Shown piece after piece: positions 36,442 to 44,247 of a stretch of 64,000 nt of DNA. The notes beneath the pieces were generated by a model. The model was not told the origin of the DNA. It worked only from the letters and a program-made list of their open reading frames with translations, and did not search any database. The position numbers and the translations under genes are program-made. The stretch covers positions 1-64,000 of the forward strand of contig PLFX01000027.1 of NCBI GenBank assembly GCA_003138355.1. The letters are read 5' to 3'. Within the stretch, counting starts at the first letter, position 1. The number at the start of each line of letters is the position of its first letter. This stretch comes from Solirubrobacterales bacterium (lineage in GTDB: Bacteria; Actinomycetota; Thermoleophilia; Solirubrobacterales; Solirubrobacteraceae).

Positions 36442-37827
36442 ATGGCGACGATCAACAAGCCAAGTCCGATCATCGAGACCGAGAAGGGTGAGCTCGTCGC
36501 GCGCAAGGGCGTTTCGCTCGAAGTGATCCGCGAGCTCTCGCGGATCAAGGGCGAGCCGGACTGGATGCGCGAGAAGCGCGAGCACAGCTTCGGGATCTTC
36601 CAGCGCAAGCCGATGCCGACCTGGGGACCCGACCTCTCGGAGCTCAACTTCGACGACCTCGTCCTCTACTCGCCGCCGACGACCGGGCGCTTCAACTCCT
36701 GGGACGACGTTCCGGCGGACATGAAGCAGACCTACGAGGACCTCGGCATCCCGCAGGCCGAGCGCGAGCATCTCGCGGGCGTCATCGGGGTCTGGCGCCA
36801 GGAACCGGTCTACGAGGGGCTCAAGGAGGAGTACGCGAAGCTCGGGATCCTCTTCTGCTCGATGGACACCGCGGTCAACGACTACCCGGAGCTCGTCCAG
36901 AAGTACTTCATGAAGAAGTGCGTGCCGCCGTCGGACAACAAGTTCGCGGCGCTACACGGTGCCGTCTGGTCGGGTGGCGCGTTCGTCTACATCCCGCCGG
37001 GCGTCCGCTGCGACCTCCCGCTCCAGTCCTACTTCCGCATGGAGGGCGCCGGCGAGGGCACCTTCGAGCACACGCTGATCATCGCCGACGAGGGCTCCGA
37101 CGTGAACTACATCGAGGGCTGCACCGCGCAGACTTACAGCGTCAACTCGATGCACTCCGCGGTCGTCGAGATCTTCGTCCACGAAGGCGCCAAGGCGCGC
37201 TACACGACCGTCCAGAACTGGTCCAAGGACGTCTACAACCTGAACACGAAGCGCGCACGCGTCGATGCTCACGGCACCGTCGAGTGGGTCGGCGGTTCGA
37301 TGGGTGCGAAGGTCGTGATGCTCTACCCGGGCTCCTACCTGATGGGCGAAGGCGCGCGCGCCGACCACCTGAACGTCGGCGTCGCCGGCAAGGGCGTCCA
37401 TAAGGACACGGGCGCGAAGGTCGTCCACCGCGCCCCGAACACGACATCGAACATCCTCGCCAAGTCGATCTCCAAGGACGGCGGGATCATGGGCTACCGC
37501 GGGCTAGTCCACATGGGGCCGAACTCGCAGGGGTCGAAGGCGCGCGTCCAGTGCGACGGGCTGATGATGGACGGCATCTCGCGCTCGGACACCTGGCCCG
37601 ACATCCAGATCGAGAACCCGCATGTCACCGTCGCGCACGAGGCGACCGTAGGGCGGATCTCCGACGACCAGCTCTTCTACATGGGCACCCGCGGCTTCAG
37701 CGAGGACGAGGCAGCCGCGATGATCGTCAACGGTTTCATCGAGCCGGTCACGAAGGAGCTCCCGATGGAGTACGCGGTCGAGCTCAACCGTTTGATCCAG
37801 CTCGAGATGATCGGTTCGATCGGCTAG
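36442..37827 (+). CDS. sufB: Fe-S cluster assembly protein SufB
   Basis: 461 residues, scaffold subunit on which [Fe-S] clusters form. Seen: LFCSMDTAVNDYPELVQKYF, WSGGAFVYIPPGVRCDLPLQ, EGCTAQTYSVNSMHSAVVEI, NWSKDVYNLNTKRA and the C-terminal MGTRGFSEDEAAAMIVNGFI. Length is normal. It comes last, 66 bp after sufU, whereas sufB usually leads the operon with sufD; the gap could hold an extra promoter, but none is obvious. AGGTG sits 4 nt before ATG 36442. Confidence 0.97.
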   Translation: MATINKPSPIIETEKGELVARKGVSLEVIRELSRIKGEPDWMREKREHSFGIFQRKPMPTWGPDLSELNFDDLVLYSPPTTGRFNSWDDVPADMKQTYEDLGIPQAEREHLAGVIGVWRQEPVYEGLKEEYAKLGILFCSMDTAVNDYPELVQKYFMKKCVPPSDNKFAALHGAVWSGGAFVYIPPGVRCDLPLQSYFRMEGAGEGTFEHTLIIADEGSDVNYIEGCTAQTYSVNSMHSAVVEIFVHEGAKARYTTVQNWSKDVYNLNTKRARVDAHGTVEWVGGSMGAKVVMLYPGSYLMGEGARADHLNVGVAGKGVHKDTGAKVVHRAPNTTSNILAKSISKDGGIMGYRGLVHMGPNSQGSKARVQCDGLMMDGISRSDTWPDIQIENPHVTVAHEATVGRISDDQLFYMGTRGFSEDEAAAMIVNGFIEPVTKELPMEYAVELNRLIQLEMIGSIG

Positions 37828-37940
37828 CTGCGCGGCCGGTCGGCGGGGCGGCATGTGCGGCGGTTGCGCGTGCGACCGGCTTGCTCGCTGGCCGAGGAGC
37901 GCGCTTGGTGTGGGTCGTTGGCTGGGTGGTTGCCAGCGGG

Positions 37941-38357
37941 CTACGGGCCGGCGATCTCGATGAGCGAGCCAGAGGGCGCTGGGGCCAGCAGGACGGTGAT
38001 CAGCTGGCCTTGGAGCGTGCCGGTGATGGCACAGTGGAGCTGCGCGTCAGCGGCTATGCAGACGGGATGGGCGCGCTGCCACTGCACGTGCAGGGACGCG
38101 AGCGTCGCCGGCAGAGCCTTTGCCGTGAGGATCGAGGACTCGGAACTGAGATAGCAGGGGTAGAAGCTGCAGCCAGCGTAGGTGCGGCGAAAGCCCTGCG
38201 GTAGCCGGACCTGCGCGATGGCGCTACGGGCGAGCGCGAGCTCACGACGTTGCTTGACCGCGTTGATCGCGGCGATCGTGCGCGGGATCGCCTCGAAACC
38301 GGCCGCGAAGAGGAGCGTGACAAGCAGCGCGAACTGGAAGCGACGTCTGACCCGCAT
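37941..38357 (-). CDS. Hypothetical protein with N-terminal membrane anchor
   Basis: 138 residues. A basic start followed by one hydrophobic helix (RRRFQFALLVTLLFAAGFEA) and then a soluble, probably extracytoplasmic part with three Cys (GCSFYPCYLSS, HPVCIAADAQLHCAITG), giving four Cys in all that could form disulfides. No family recognised. It is one of a small group of minus-strand genes, the next starting at 38906. Confidence 0.55.
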   Translation of the reverse strand: MRVRRRFQFALLVTLLFAAGFEAIPRTIAAINAVKQRRELALARSAIAQVRLPQGFRRTYAGCSFYPCYLSSESSILTAKALPATLASLHVQWQRAHPVCIAADAQLHCAITGTLQGQLITVLLAPAPSGSLIEIAGP

Positions 38358-38399
38358 AGCGGTGATTTATCGGCCGAGCGGAGCTCTCGCGTGAGACGC

Positions 38400-38906
38400 T
38401 CAGGCCGGGATCGACGACGGCGTGGCTTCGCCCTTGGCGTTGCGAAGTGCGTTGTTGAGCTCGCCGACGGTTTGCGTGAGCTCGCTGACCGCGTCCTCGG
38501 TGCGAGTTGATGAGGCAAAGCGGGCGAACATCCAAAGCGGTATCGAGCGGTAGGCATCGTGGCGGAGCACGATCGTCGGCTGGCTGCCGATCACGGTCGG
38601 CCGGACCTCGGGCACGAACGCCTCCGCGTGGCGCGTCAGGACATGGAGCGTGCGCAGTGCCCCGACCACCGTGACCTGCTCGGGATCGATGCGGAGTGCC
38701 ACGTTCGGGATGCGGGCGCAGGCACGCCCGCTCAAGTACGCGCCGGCGAGCGCAAGGGCAAGCACGACGAGGGCATAGCCGTTGCCGCCGACCGTCGCGA
38801 TCAGGGCCGCGATGGCAAGGGCCACGAGGGCGAGGAGGATCGAGGCAGTCAGGAGCCCCCACAGCCAGCGCTTGCGGGCCGAGATCGCCCAGTCGCCGTA
38901 GCTCAC
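38400..38906 (-). CDS. Hypothetical membrane protein
   Basis: 168 residues. Two adjacent membrane helices (about 13-37 and 43-60) are followed by a beta-rich cytoplasmic domain (NVALRIDPEQVTVVGALRTL, TIVLRHDAYRSIPLWMF) that resembles bacterial PH-like domains by pattern only. Its start overlaps the stop of the gene upstream by 4 bp (38903-38906), so the two are co-translated. Confidence 0.6.
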   Translation of the reverse strand: MSYGDWAISARKRWLWGLLTASILLALVALAIAALIATVGGNGYALVVLALALAGAYLSGRACARIPNVALRIDPEQVTVVGALRTLHVLTRHAEAFVPEVRPTVIGSQPTIVLRHDAYRSIPLWMFARFASSTRTEDAVSELTQTVGELNNALRNAKGEATPSSIPA

Positions 38907-39160
38907 GGTATCCGGACGTCGTGCGTGGCGCCGGCGGCCTTGCGCTCCTCGGGCGTCAGCGAGTCAGGATCCACGAGGCGCGCCATCGCCCAGTGGTGAC
39001 CAACAGGACAACGCTGGTAACGACGGCTACCGAGCCGCACGGCCTTGATCGAGCCGCCCCAGATCCACATCGTCGTGTAGAGGTGACCGCTACTGCACCG
39101 GACGATCCGATCGGAGCGGCACGCGAGCTTGCGAAACCGCGCGAACATGCCGAAGTTCAT
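38903..39160 (-). CDS. Small Cys-containing (zinc-ribbon-like) protein
   Basis: 85 residues. MNFGMFARFRKLACRSDRIV, then RCSSGHLYTTMWIWGGSIKA, VRLGSRRYQRCPVGHHWAMA. The two C-x-x-G-H knuckles (CSSGH, CPVGH) look like a zinc ribbon. I recognise this as a recurrent actinobacterial small protein without known function. It overlaps the membrane-protein gene downstream by 4 bp, suggesting they work together. Confidence 0.72.
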   Translation of the reverse strand: MNFGMFARFRKLACRSDRIVRCSSGHLYTTMWIWGGSIKAVRLGSRRYQRCPVGHHWAMARLVDPDSLTPEERKAAGATHDVRIP

Positions 39161-39189
39161 ACCACCAAGGCCCGCCGGGCGCGAGTTGG

Positions 39190-40212
39190 CTAGCCGCTCG
39201 CCAGACGCAGCGCGGCGACCAGGTCATCGACGTCCTCGGGCCGCGTGTCCCACGAACAGACCCAGCGCACCTCCGCGCGAGACGCATCCCAAACGTAGAA
39301 CGGGAAACTTGCCTGGAGCGGCTCGATCGCGTGGGCCGGCAGCGTCGCGAAAACCTGGTTTGACTCGACCGGCTGGGTAATTTGAACGCCCTCGACCATC
39401 CGGGCGCCCGCCGCGAGGCGGCTCGCCATCGCGTTTGCATGCGCTGCGAGGCGAAGCCAGAGCTCGTCGGTGAAGAGCGCTACCAGTTGCGCCGAGACGA
39501 AGCGCATCTTTGAGGCCAGCTGCCCCGTCTGCTTGCGCAGAAAAGCGAAGTCGACGCCGAGGTCCTCGCGCAGGAAGACGACAGCCTCCGCACCAAATGC
39601 TCCGAGCTTCGTCGCACCGAAGGAGAGGACATCGACGCCAACGTCGGTTGTGAGCGCGCGCAGCGGCAGATCGAAATGCGCGGCGGCGTTCGCGAGACGC
39701 GCCCCGTCGAGGTGCACGAGCAACCCGAGCTCGTGCGCGTGATCGCAGAGCGCGCGCAGCTCGACCGGCGTGTAGGAGCTCCCGAGCTCGGTCGCCTGAG
39801 TGAGCGACACGAGTCGCAACTGGACCGCGTGCTCGTCGCCCGAGCCCGCCAGCAGCGGATCGAGCTGCTGCGCTCGCAGCTTCCCGTCCGGGGCCGGAAG
39901 CGGATAGAGCTTGACGCCGGCAATCCGCTCCGGCGCGCCGGCCTCGTGTACTTGGATGTGAGCCACGTCGCTACACGCGACGCCCTCCCAGGCGCGGCAC
40001 GTCGACCGGATTGCGAGCACGTTCGCCGCGGTTCCGCCCCACACCGGGAACCCGCGCGCCTGCTCGCCGAACTCGGCGCGCAGGCAGCGCTCCGCCCGCT
40101 CGGTCCACTCGTCGGCGCCGTAGGCCGGCGCGTGATCGACGTTTGCGGCCCCCAGCGCATCGAGAACGTCGGGATGAGCGCCCGCGTTGTTGTCGCTGGC
40201 GAAGCTCCGCAC
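39190..40212 (-). CDS. Threonine aldolase-family PLP enzyme
   Basis: 340 residues, beta-eliminating lyase fold. Start RSFASDNNAGAHPDVLDALG is the standard N-terminus. The PLP-stacking and Asp region is LLVHLDGARLANAA, and the Schiff-base Lys is in VLSFGATKLGAFGAEAVVF (more usual SFGGTKNG). It probably cleaves threonine or allo-threonine, or another beta-hydroxy amino acid, to glycine plus aldehyde. GTG start at 40212. Divergent from a redoxin-like gene. Confidence 0.9.
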   Translation of the reverse strand: MRSFASDNNAGAHPDVLDALGAANVDHAPAYGADEWTERAERCLRAEFGEQARGFPVWGGTAANVLAIRSTCRAWEGVACSDVAHIQVHEAGAPERIAGVKLYPLPAPDGKLRAQQLDPLLAGSGDEHAVQLRLVSLTQATELGSSYTPVELRALCDHAHELGLLVHLDGARLANAAAHFDLPLRALTTDVGVDVLSFGATKLGAFGAEAVVFLREDLGVDFAFLRKQTGQLASKMRFVSAQLVALFTDELWLRLAAHANAMASRLAAGARMVEGVQITQPVESNQVFATLPAHAIEPLQASFPFYVWDASRAEVRWVCSWDTRPEDVDDLVAALRLASG

Positions 40213-40308
40213 CGGTCTCAGCCTCGCCAGCGCGCGAGCTCGCGCATCGGCGTAGCACTGCGAGGGTTGGCTGACCGGGCGGCGAGGTCCACTTCTGACT
40301 CACGGTTG

Positions 40309-41097
40309 ATGCTAGCTTCCGGGCCGAGGTCGGTGCGCCCGCCAACGGACACGATCGCGGCGCCGCCCTTCCCGGCGCGCGCGGAATGGCTGAACTCGCC
40401 GCCGCTTTCGATGTGGGGGCTGCGCGGTCGTCCCGTGCTGATCGAGTTCTGGGACTTCTGCCGCCCGAACTCGCTGCGGACGCTGCCGTACGTGAAGGCG
40501 TGGCACGCGCGCTACGGCGCCGGCGGACTGGTCGTGATCGGTGCGCATACCCCCGGCTTTCGAATCTCGGCGAGCAGGGAGAACGTTCGCGGCGCCGTGG
40601 AGCGGCTTGGCGTGTCCTACCCGGTGCTGCTCGACTCGGAGTTCACGCTCTGGCGCGAGTATGAGAACACGGGCTGGCCGGCGCGCTACCTGTGGAACGC
40701 GGATGGGCTGCTCGTCGACTACCACTTCGGTGAAGGGGGATACGACGAGACCGAGCGCACTATCCAGGACCTACTCGGCCTCGACAGCGAGCCGCTCGGG
40801 GCAATCCGCCCGGAGGACGAGCCAACCGCGATGCTCGTCGTGCCAAGCGAGGACAGGCTGGATCCGCCCTGGTCGGGAGCCTACGAGGCGGGCGCGGCAT
40901 GGGCTGTGCTCGAGCCCCGCCAAGCGGGCGTCACCGGGCGGCTCACCGCGAACGGACAGGAGATCCTCGTCGAGCACGCCGGGGCGTTCCTGCTCGTCGC
41001 GCACGAGCACCACGAGCGGGCGGAGCTCGCAATCGAGCTCGATGAGAACGTGGTCTGCGAAGCGATCTGCTTCACGCCCGGGACGGCGCGCGGCTAG
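40309..41097 (+). CDS. Thioredoxin-fold (redoxin-like) protein
   Basis: 262 residues. A thioredoxin-like domain spans about 20-170: RGRPVLIEFWDFCRPNSLRT with one Cys in the position of the first active-site Cys, GLVVIGAHTPGF and YPVLLDSEFTLWREYENTGW with the cis-Pro region GWPARYLWNADG. The C-terminal 90 residues (AGVTGRLTANGQEILVEHAG) form a beta-rich extension like that of DipZ/CcdA-linked redoxins. No signal peptide is visible. With one Cys it may be a peroxiredoxin-type or non-redox member. Confidence 0.78.
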   Translation: MLASGPRSVRPPTDTIAAPPFPARAEWLNSPPLSMWGLRGRPVLIEFWDFCRPNSLRTLPYVKAWHARYGAGGLVVIGAHTPGFRISASRENVRGAVERLGVSYPVLLDSEFTLWREYENTGWPARYLWNADGLLVDYHFGEGGYDETERTIQDLLGLDSEPLGAIRPEDEPTAMLVVPSEDRLDPPWSGAYEAGAAWAVLEPRQAGVTGRLTANGQEILVEHAGAFLLVAHEHHERAELAIELDENVVCEAICFTPGTARG

Positions 41098-41115
41098 CGA
41101 ACCGCTAGCGGGCGG

Positions 41116-41574
41116 TCAGTTGTGACTGCCGAGCCGGTCCCACATGTAGAGACCGACGCACTCCTCGGCGAGCTCGGTCGCGCGCGAGCGCGAGAGCCTC
41201 GGCAGGACATCGGCGAGCGCGTGCTCCTCGGCTCGACCGGAATCGAATGCCTCCTCGCTCGAGAGTCCCGCGGCGACCTTGAGCGCCTCGCGGCGGTACT
41301 CCCCGAGCGAAGGGTAGATCGAGAGCAGAAACGCCGTGTTCGCAATTGGCTGGCCGACGGTCTCGAGCGTGGCGTGCCAGGCGGCGAGCATCGACAGGTC
41401 ATCAGCGTCGAGCTCGCCCACGGCCTGCGCGTAGTGGGCCGGGAGGTCGCGGTCGGGGATCTCGTCGACCCAGGCGTGAAAGACCTCGCCGACGAGCTGA
41501 CGGCGTGCCTCGCGGCCCACAGACTCGGCGATCACGTGGATCGCATCGTGCGGATCGATGAAGCAGAGCGACAT
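41116..41574 (-). CDS. Hypothetical protein
   Basis: 152-residue, mostly helical cytoplasmic protein (SLCFIDPHDAIHVIAESVGR, HAWVDEIPDRDLPAHYAQAV, SLGEYRREALKVAAGLSSEE) ending ECVGLYMWDRLGSHN. The His/Asp/Glu-rich helices could bind metal, but no family is recognised. Convergent with the redoxin-like gene (18-bp gap). Confidence 0.6.
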   Translation of the reverse strand: MSLCFIDPHDAIHVIAESVGREARRQLVGEVFHAWVDEIPDRDLPAHYAQAVGELDADDLSMLAAWHATLETVGQPIANTAFLLSIYPSLGEYRREALKVAAGLSSEEAFDSGRAEEHALADVLPRLSRSRATELAEECVGLYMWDRLGSHN

Positions 41575-41631
41575 TCGAGGAGGCACCGTGACCCTGCGAA
41601 GCCTAGGGTCCGCGGAGGACGGCACGCCCCG

Positions 41632-41660
41632 CCCGGCGGGCCCGCGAAGGACCCGCCGGG
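41632..41660. terminator. GC-rich hairpin downstream of the glycoside-hydrolase-like gene
   Basis: CCCGGCGGG (41632-41640) and CCCGCCGGG (41652-41660) form a perfect 9-bp stem with an 11-nt loop, 15 bp beyond the minus-strand stop codon. Position fits a terminator; there is no T-tract. Confidence 0.5.
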
Positions 41661-41675
41661 TCGCCGGTCGGCGCA

Positions 41676-42689
41676 CTACTTGTGCTTCTTGTGGGGCTTC
41701 TGCTTACCGATCTTGAACGGGCAATGCTTCGTGCCGCGCACGTGCTCGTAGAAGGTGCAGTAGGCCGGACGTGGCTGTCCGTTCTTGCCCGTCAGGCCGG
41801 CATCGAAGCCGCCGTTCGGCGCGGCGCCGCCGAAGTAGCTGTAGACGTAGAGGCGCTTGATCCGCGAACTCGAATCCGCCAGCGAGAACATGTAGCTCGT
41901 CGCCCGTGCCTGGCGGCTCAAGCTATAGGGGAAGGACGGCTTGAACTCGGCGAGGCCGCCCGTCTCGGTCAGCCAGAGCTGACCGGGAATGTCCGCCAGG
42001 ATCGCCTTCGTGCCGTTGTCCTCGAAGCGGTTCGTCTCGCTGTAGTTGTGTAGTCCCCAGATCTTCGGCATGTGACGCTTGCCGACGTAGTGCTTGAAGG
42101 CATTGATGTAGCTGAGCGTCGCGCCGATGTCGGTCGAGTCGAGGACATCGAGGCCGACGACGGTGCAGCTCGGGCAGACCTGCTTGAGCGCGAGGTAGTA
42201 CTGCGCGGACTGCTTGGCGCTCGGGCTGTCGTAGTTGTCGCCCCGCGCGCGCACGTTGCCGCGATTGACCTCGTTCCAGGGCTGCAGGGTCGTGACGGTC
42301 GGGAAGGTCTTGACGAAGTCCGCCATGTCCTGCTTGTAGGTCGCGACGCTCGGCAACTTCGTCGCGTTCTTCGCCGTGTGGTAGAAGGCGATGAGCGGCT
42401 GGACGTGCGCCGCTTCGGCGGCCTTCAGCCAGCCGACGAGGTTTGCAAGCGCGTCCGGGTCATTGCCGGAGGCGACATCGTAGGCGGTGAAGTAACGAGC
42501 GATGTGGACCTGCAGGTCGACCCAGGGGCGGCTCGAGAACATCAGGGAGCTCTCGTCACCGACACCCACGAGGCGACCCCCGGAGCTCGCGTGCGCGCGC
42601 TGAGAGCCGAGCGCGCTCCCCGCGACGAGTGCGCAGACGACCAGGGCGGACGCGAGAGCAGCGACCAACGGCGTGCGAACTTGGCGCAT
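41676..42689 (-). CDS. Secreted glycoside-hydrolase-like protein (clan GH-A type)
   Basis: 337 residues. Signal peptide 1-34 (LVAALASALVVCALVAGSAL, likely cut after AHA). The mature part looks like a TIM-barrel glycosidase: candidate acid/base Glu140 follows beta-4 in LQPWNEVN, and candidate nucleophile Glu242 follows beta-7 in LWLTETGG, the right order and about 100-residue spacing for clan GH-A. The end is strongly basic and Cys-containing (FYEHVRGTKHCPFKIGKQKP), perhaps a wall-binding tail. ATG 42689 has GGAAGGAG upstream. Substrate unknown. Confidence 0.75.
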   Translation of the reverse strand: MRQVRTPLVAALASALVVCALVAGSALGSQRAHASSGGRLVGVGDESSLMFSSRPWVDLQVHIARYFTAYDVASGNDPDALANLVGWLKAAEAAHVQPLIAFYHTAKNATKLPSVATYKQDMADFVKTFPTVTTLQPWNEVNRGNVRARGDNYDSPSAKQSAQYYLALKQVCPSCTVVGLDVLDSTDIGATLSYINAFKHYVGKRHMPKIWGLHNYSETNRFEDNGTKAILADIPGQLWLTETGGLAEFKPSFPYSLSRQARATSYMFSLADSSSRIKRLYVYSYFGGAAPNGGFDAGLTGKNGQPRPAYCTFYEHVRGTKHCPFKIGKQKPHKKHK

Positions 42690-42798
42690 AAACGGCTCCT
42701 TCCGAGAGACAAGGCTGCATGGCGAGGCGGCGGCACCGCGCCGCACTGAATATTCCAACGCGGCCTTGCAGCGAATGTAGCGGTTGTGTGGCCGAATG

Positions 42799-44244
42799 TT
42801 ACGAAACGAGCGCAGCGAGGTGGCGCTCGACCGCCTGCGCGCACTCGCGCCCCTCGTTGATCGCCCAGACGATCAGCGACTGGCCGCGGCGCGCGTCACC
42901 GCACACGAAAACCCCCTCGCGCGAGGTCGCGTACGCGGGCGCCGCAACGTTGCCGCGCGGGTCAAGCTCGAGTCCGAGGCTCGCGGCGATCTGCCGTTCG
43001 GGGTGGACGAAGCCCATCGCGAGCAGCACGAGGTCGGCCTCGAGCTCGCGCTCGGTTCCGGGCAGTGGCGCGAACGGCGGGTCGGGCGCGGCCTGCGCGA
43101 TGTGCATCGTCCGGACGGCTCCGTTGCCGCCAAAGCGCGTCGTGACGACCGAGAAGTCGAGCTCGCCGTGACGCGTCTCGCGGGCCTCCTTCATCGCATA
43201 GGAGATCCGCAGCTTGAGCGGCCAGTGCGGCCACGGCGTCAGCTCGTCGGGCCGATGCTCGGACGGCTCGGGAACGATCTCGAGCTGCGTGATCCATTCG
43301 GCGCCCTCGCGCAGCGCGTTGCCGATGCAGTCGGCGCCCGTATCGCCGCCGCCGATCACGACGACCTTCCTGCCTGCTGCGCTGATCCCGGCGGCGGGCG
43401 GCGGATCGAGCTGCGGCCGCGGGCCGAGCTCGGCCGCGACCGCCCGGTTGCGCTCGTAGAGGTAGTCCATGGCGAAGTGGATGCCGTCGAGCTCTCGGCC
43501 CGGCACCTCGAGGTCGCGCGGAACGCGCGAGCCGATCGCGAGGACGAGCGCGTCGAACTCATCGAGGAGCTCCGCTGGATCGACGTCCTTACCGACGTCG
43601 ACACCGAGGCGCAGCTCGACGCCCTCGGCGAGGAGCTGGTCGACACGGCGCTCGACGAGCTGCTTTTCGATCTTGAAGTCGGGCACCCCGAAGCGGATCA
43701 GCCCACCCGGCGCCTCGTCGCGCTCGAAGACTACGACGGCGTGGCCGGCGCGCCGGAGCTGCTGCGCCGCCGCAAGCCCGGCAGGCCCCGAGCCGACGAT
43801 CGCGACGCGCCGCCCGGTCTCCAGCGCCGGCGGCTGCGGGACGACCCATCCCTCATCGTAGGCACGGTCGATGATCGCCTGCTCGATCTGCTTGATCGTC
43901 ACGGATTCGCCTTCGCGAATCTCGAGCACGCACGCCGCCTCGCACGGCGCGGGGCACAGACGGCCGGTGAACTCCGGGAAGTTGTTCGTCTCGTGCAGGG
44001 AGCCGATCGCCATCTGCCAGAGATCGCGGTAGACGAGGTGATTCCAATCGGGGATCAGATTCCCGAGCGGGCAACCGCCATGGCAGAACGGAACGCCGCA
44101 ATCCATGCAGCGCGCGCCCTGCTCGCGGAGCTCCTCGTCGGGCCGCATGACGAGGAACTCCTGGAAGTCGTGGATGCGCTCGGCGGGCGGGCGCTCAGCA
44201 GCCGCCCGGCGGTCGTACCGCAAGAAGCCACGCAGCTCGCCCAT
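42799..44244 (-). CDS. gltD: Glutamate synthase (NADPH), small subunit
   Basis: 481 residues. N-terminal [4Fe-4S]-binding domain with two Cys clusters, CMDCGVPFCHGGCPLGNLIP and CPAPCEAACVLEI. Then a FAD motif VAIVGSGPAGLAAAQQLRRA and an NADPH motif VVVIGGGDTGADCIGNALRE, and a final FAD-contacting VFVCGDARRGQSLIVWAI. It passes electrons from NADPH to the large subunit. Starts 3 bp after gltB. Together they make two glutamates from glutamine and 2-oxoglutarate. Confidence 0.97.
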   Translation of the reverse strand: MGELRGFLRYDRRAAAERPPAERIHDFQEFLVMRPDEELREQGARCMDCGVPFCHGGCPLGNLIPDWNHLVYRDLWQMAIGSLHETNNFPEFTGRLCPAPCEAACVLEIREGESVTIKQIEQAIIDRAYDEGWVVPQPPALETGRRVAIVGSGPAGLAAAQQLRRAGHAVVVFERDEAPGGLIRFGVPDFKIEKQLVERRVDQLLAEGVELRLGVDVGKDVDPAELLDEFDALVLAIGSRVPRDLEVPGRELDGIHFAMDYLYERNRAVAAELGPRPQLDPPPAAGISAAGRKVVVIGGGDTGADCIGNALREGAEWITQLEIVPEPSEHRPDELTPWPHWPLKLRISYAMKEARETRHGELDFSVVTTRFGGNGAVRTMHIAQAAPDPPFAPLPGTERELEADLVLLAMGFVHPERQIAASLGLELDPRGNVAAPAYATSREGVFVCGDARRGQSLIVWAINEGRECAQAVERHLAALVS

Positions 44245-44247
44245 TGA

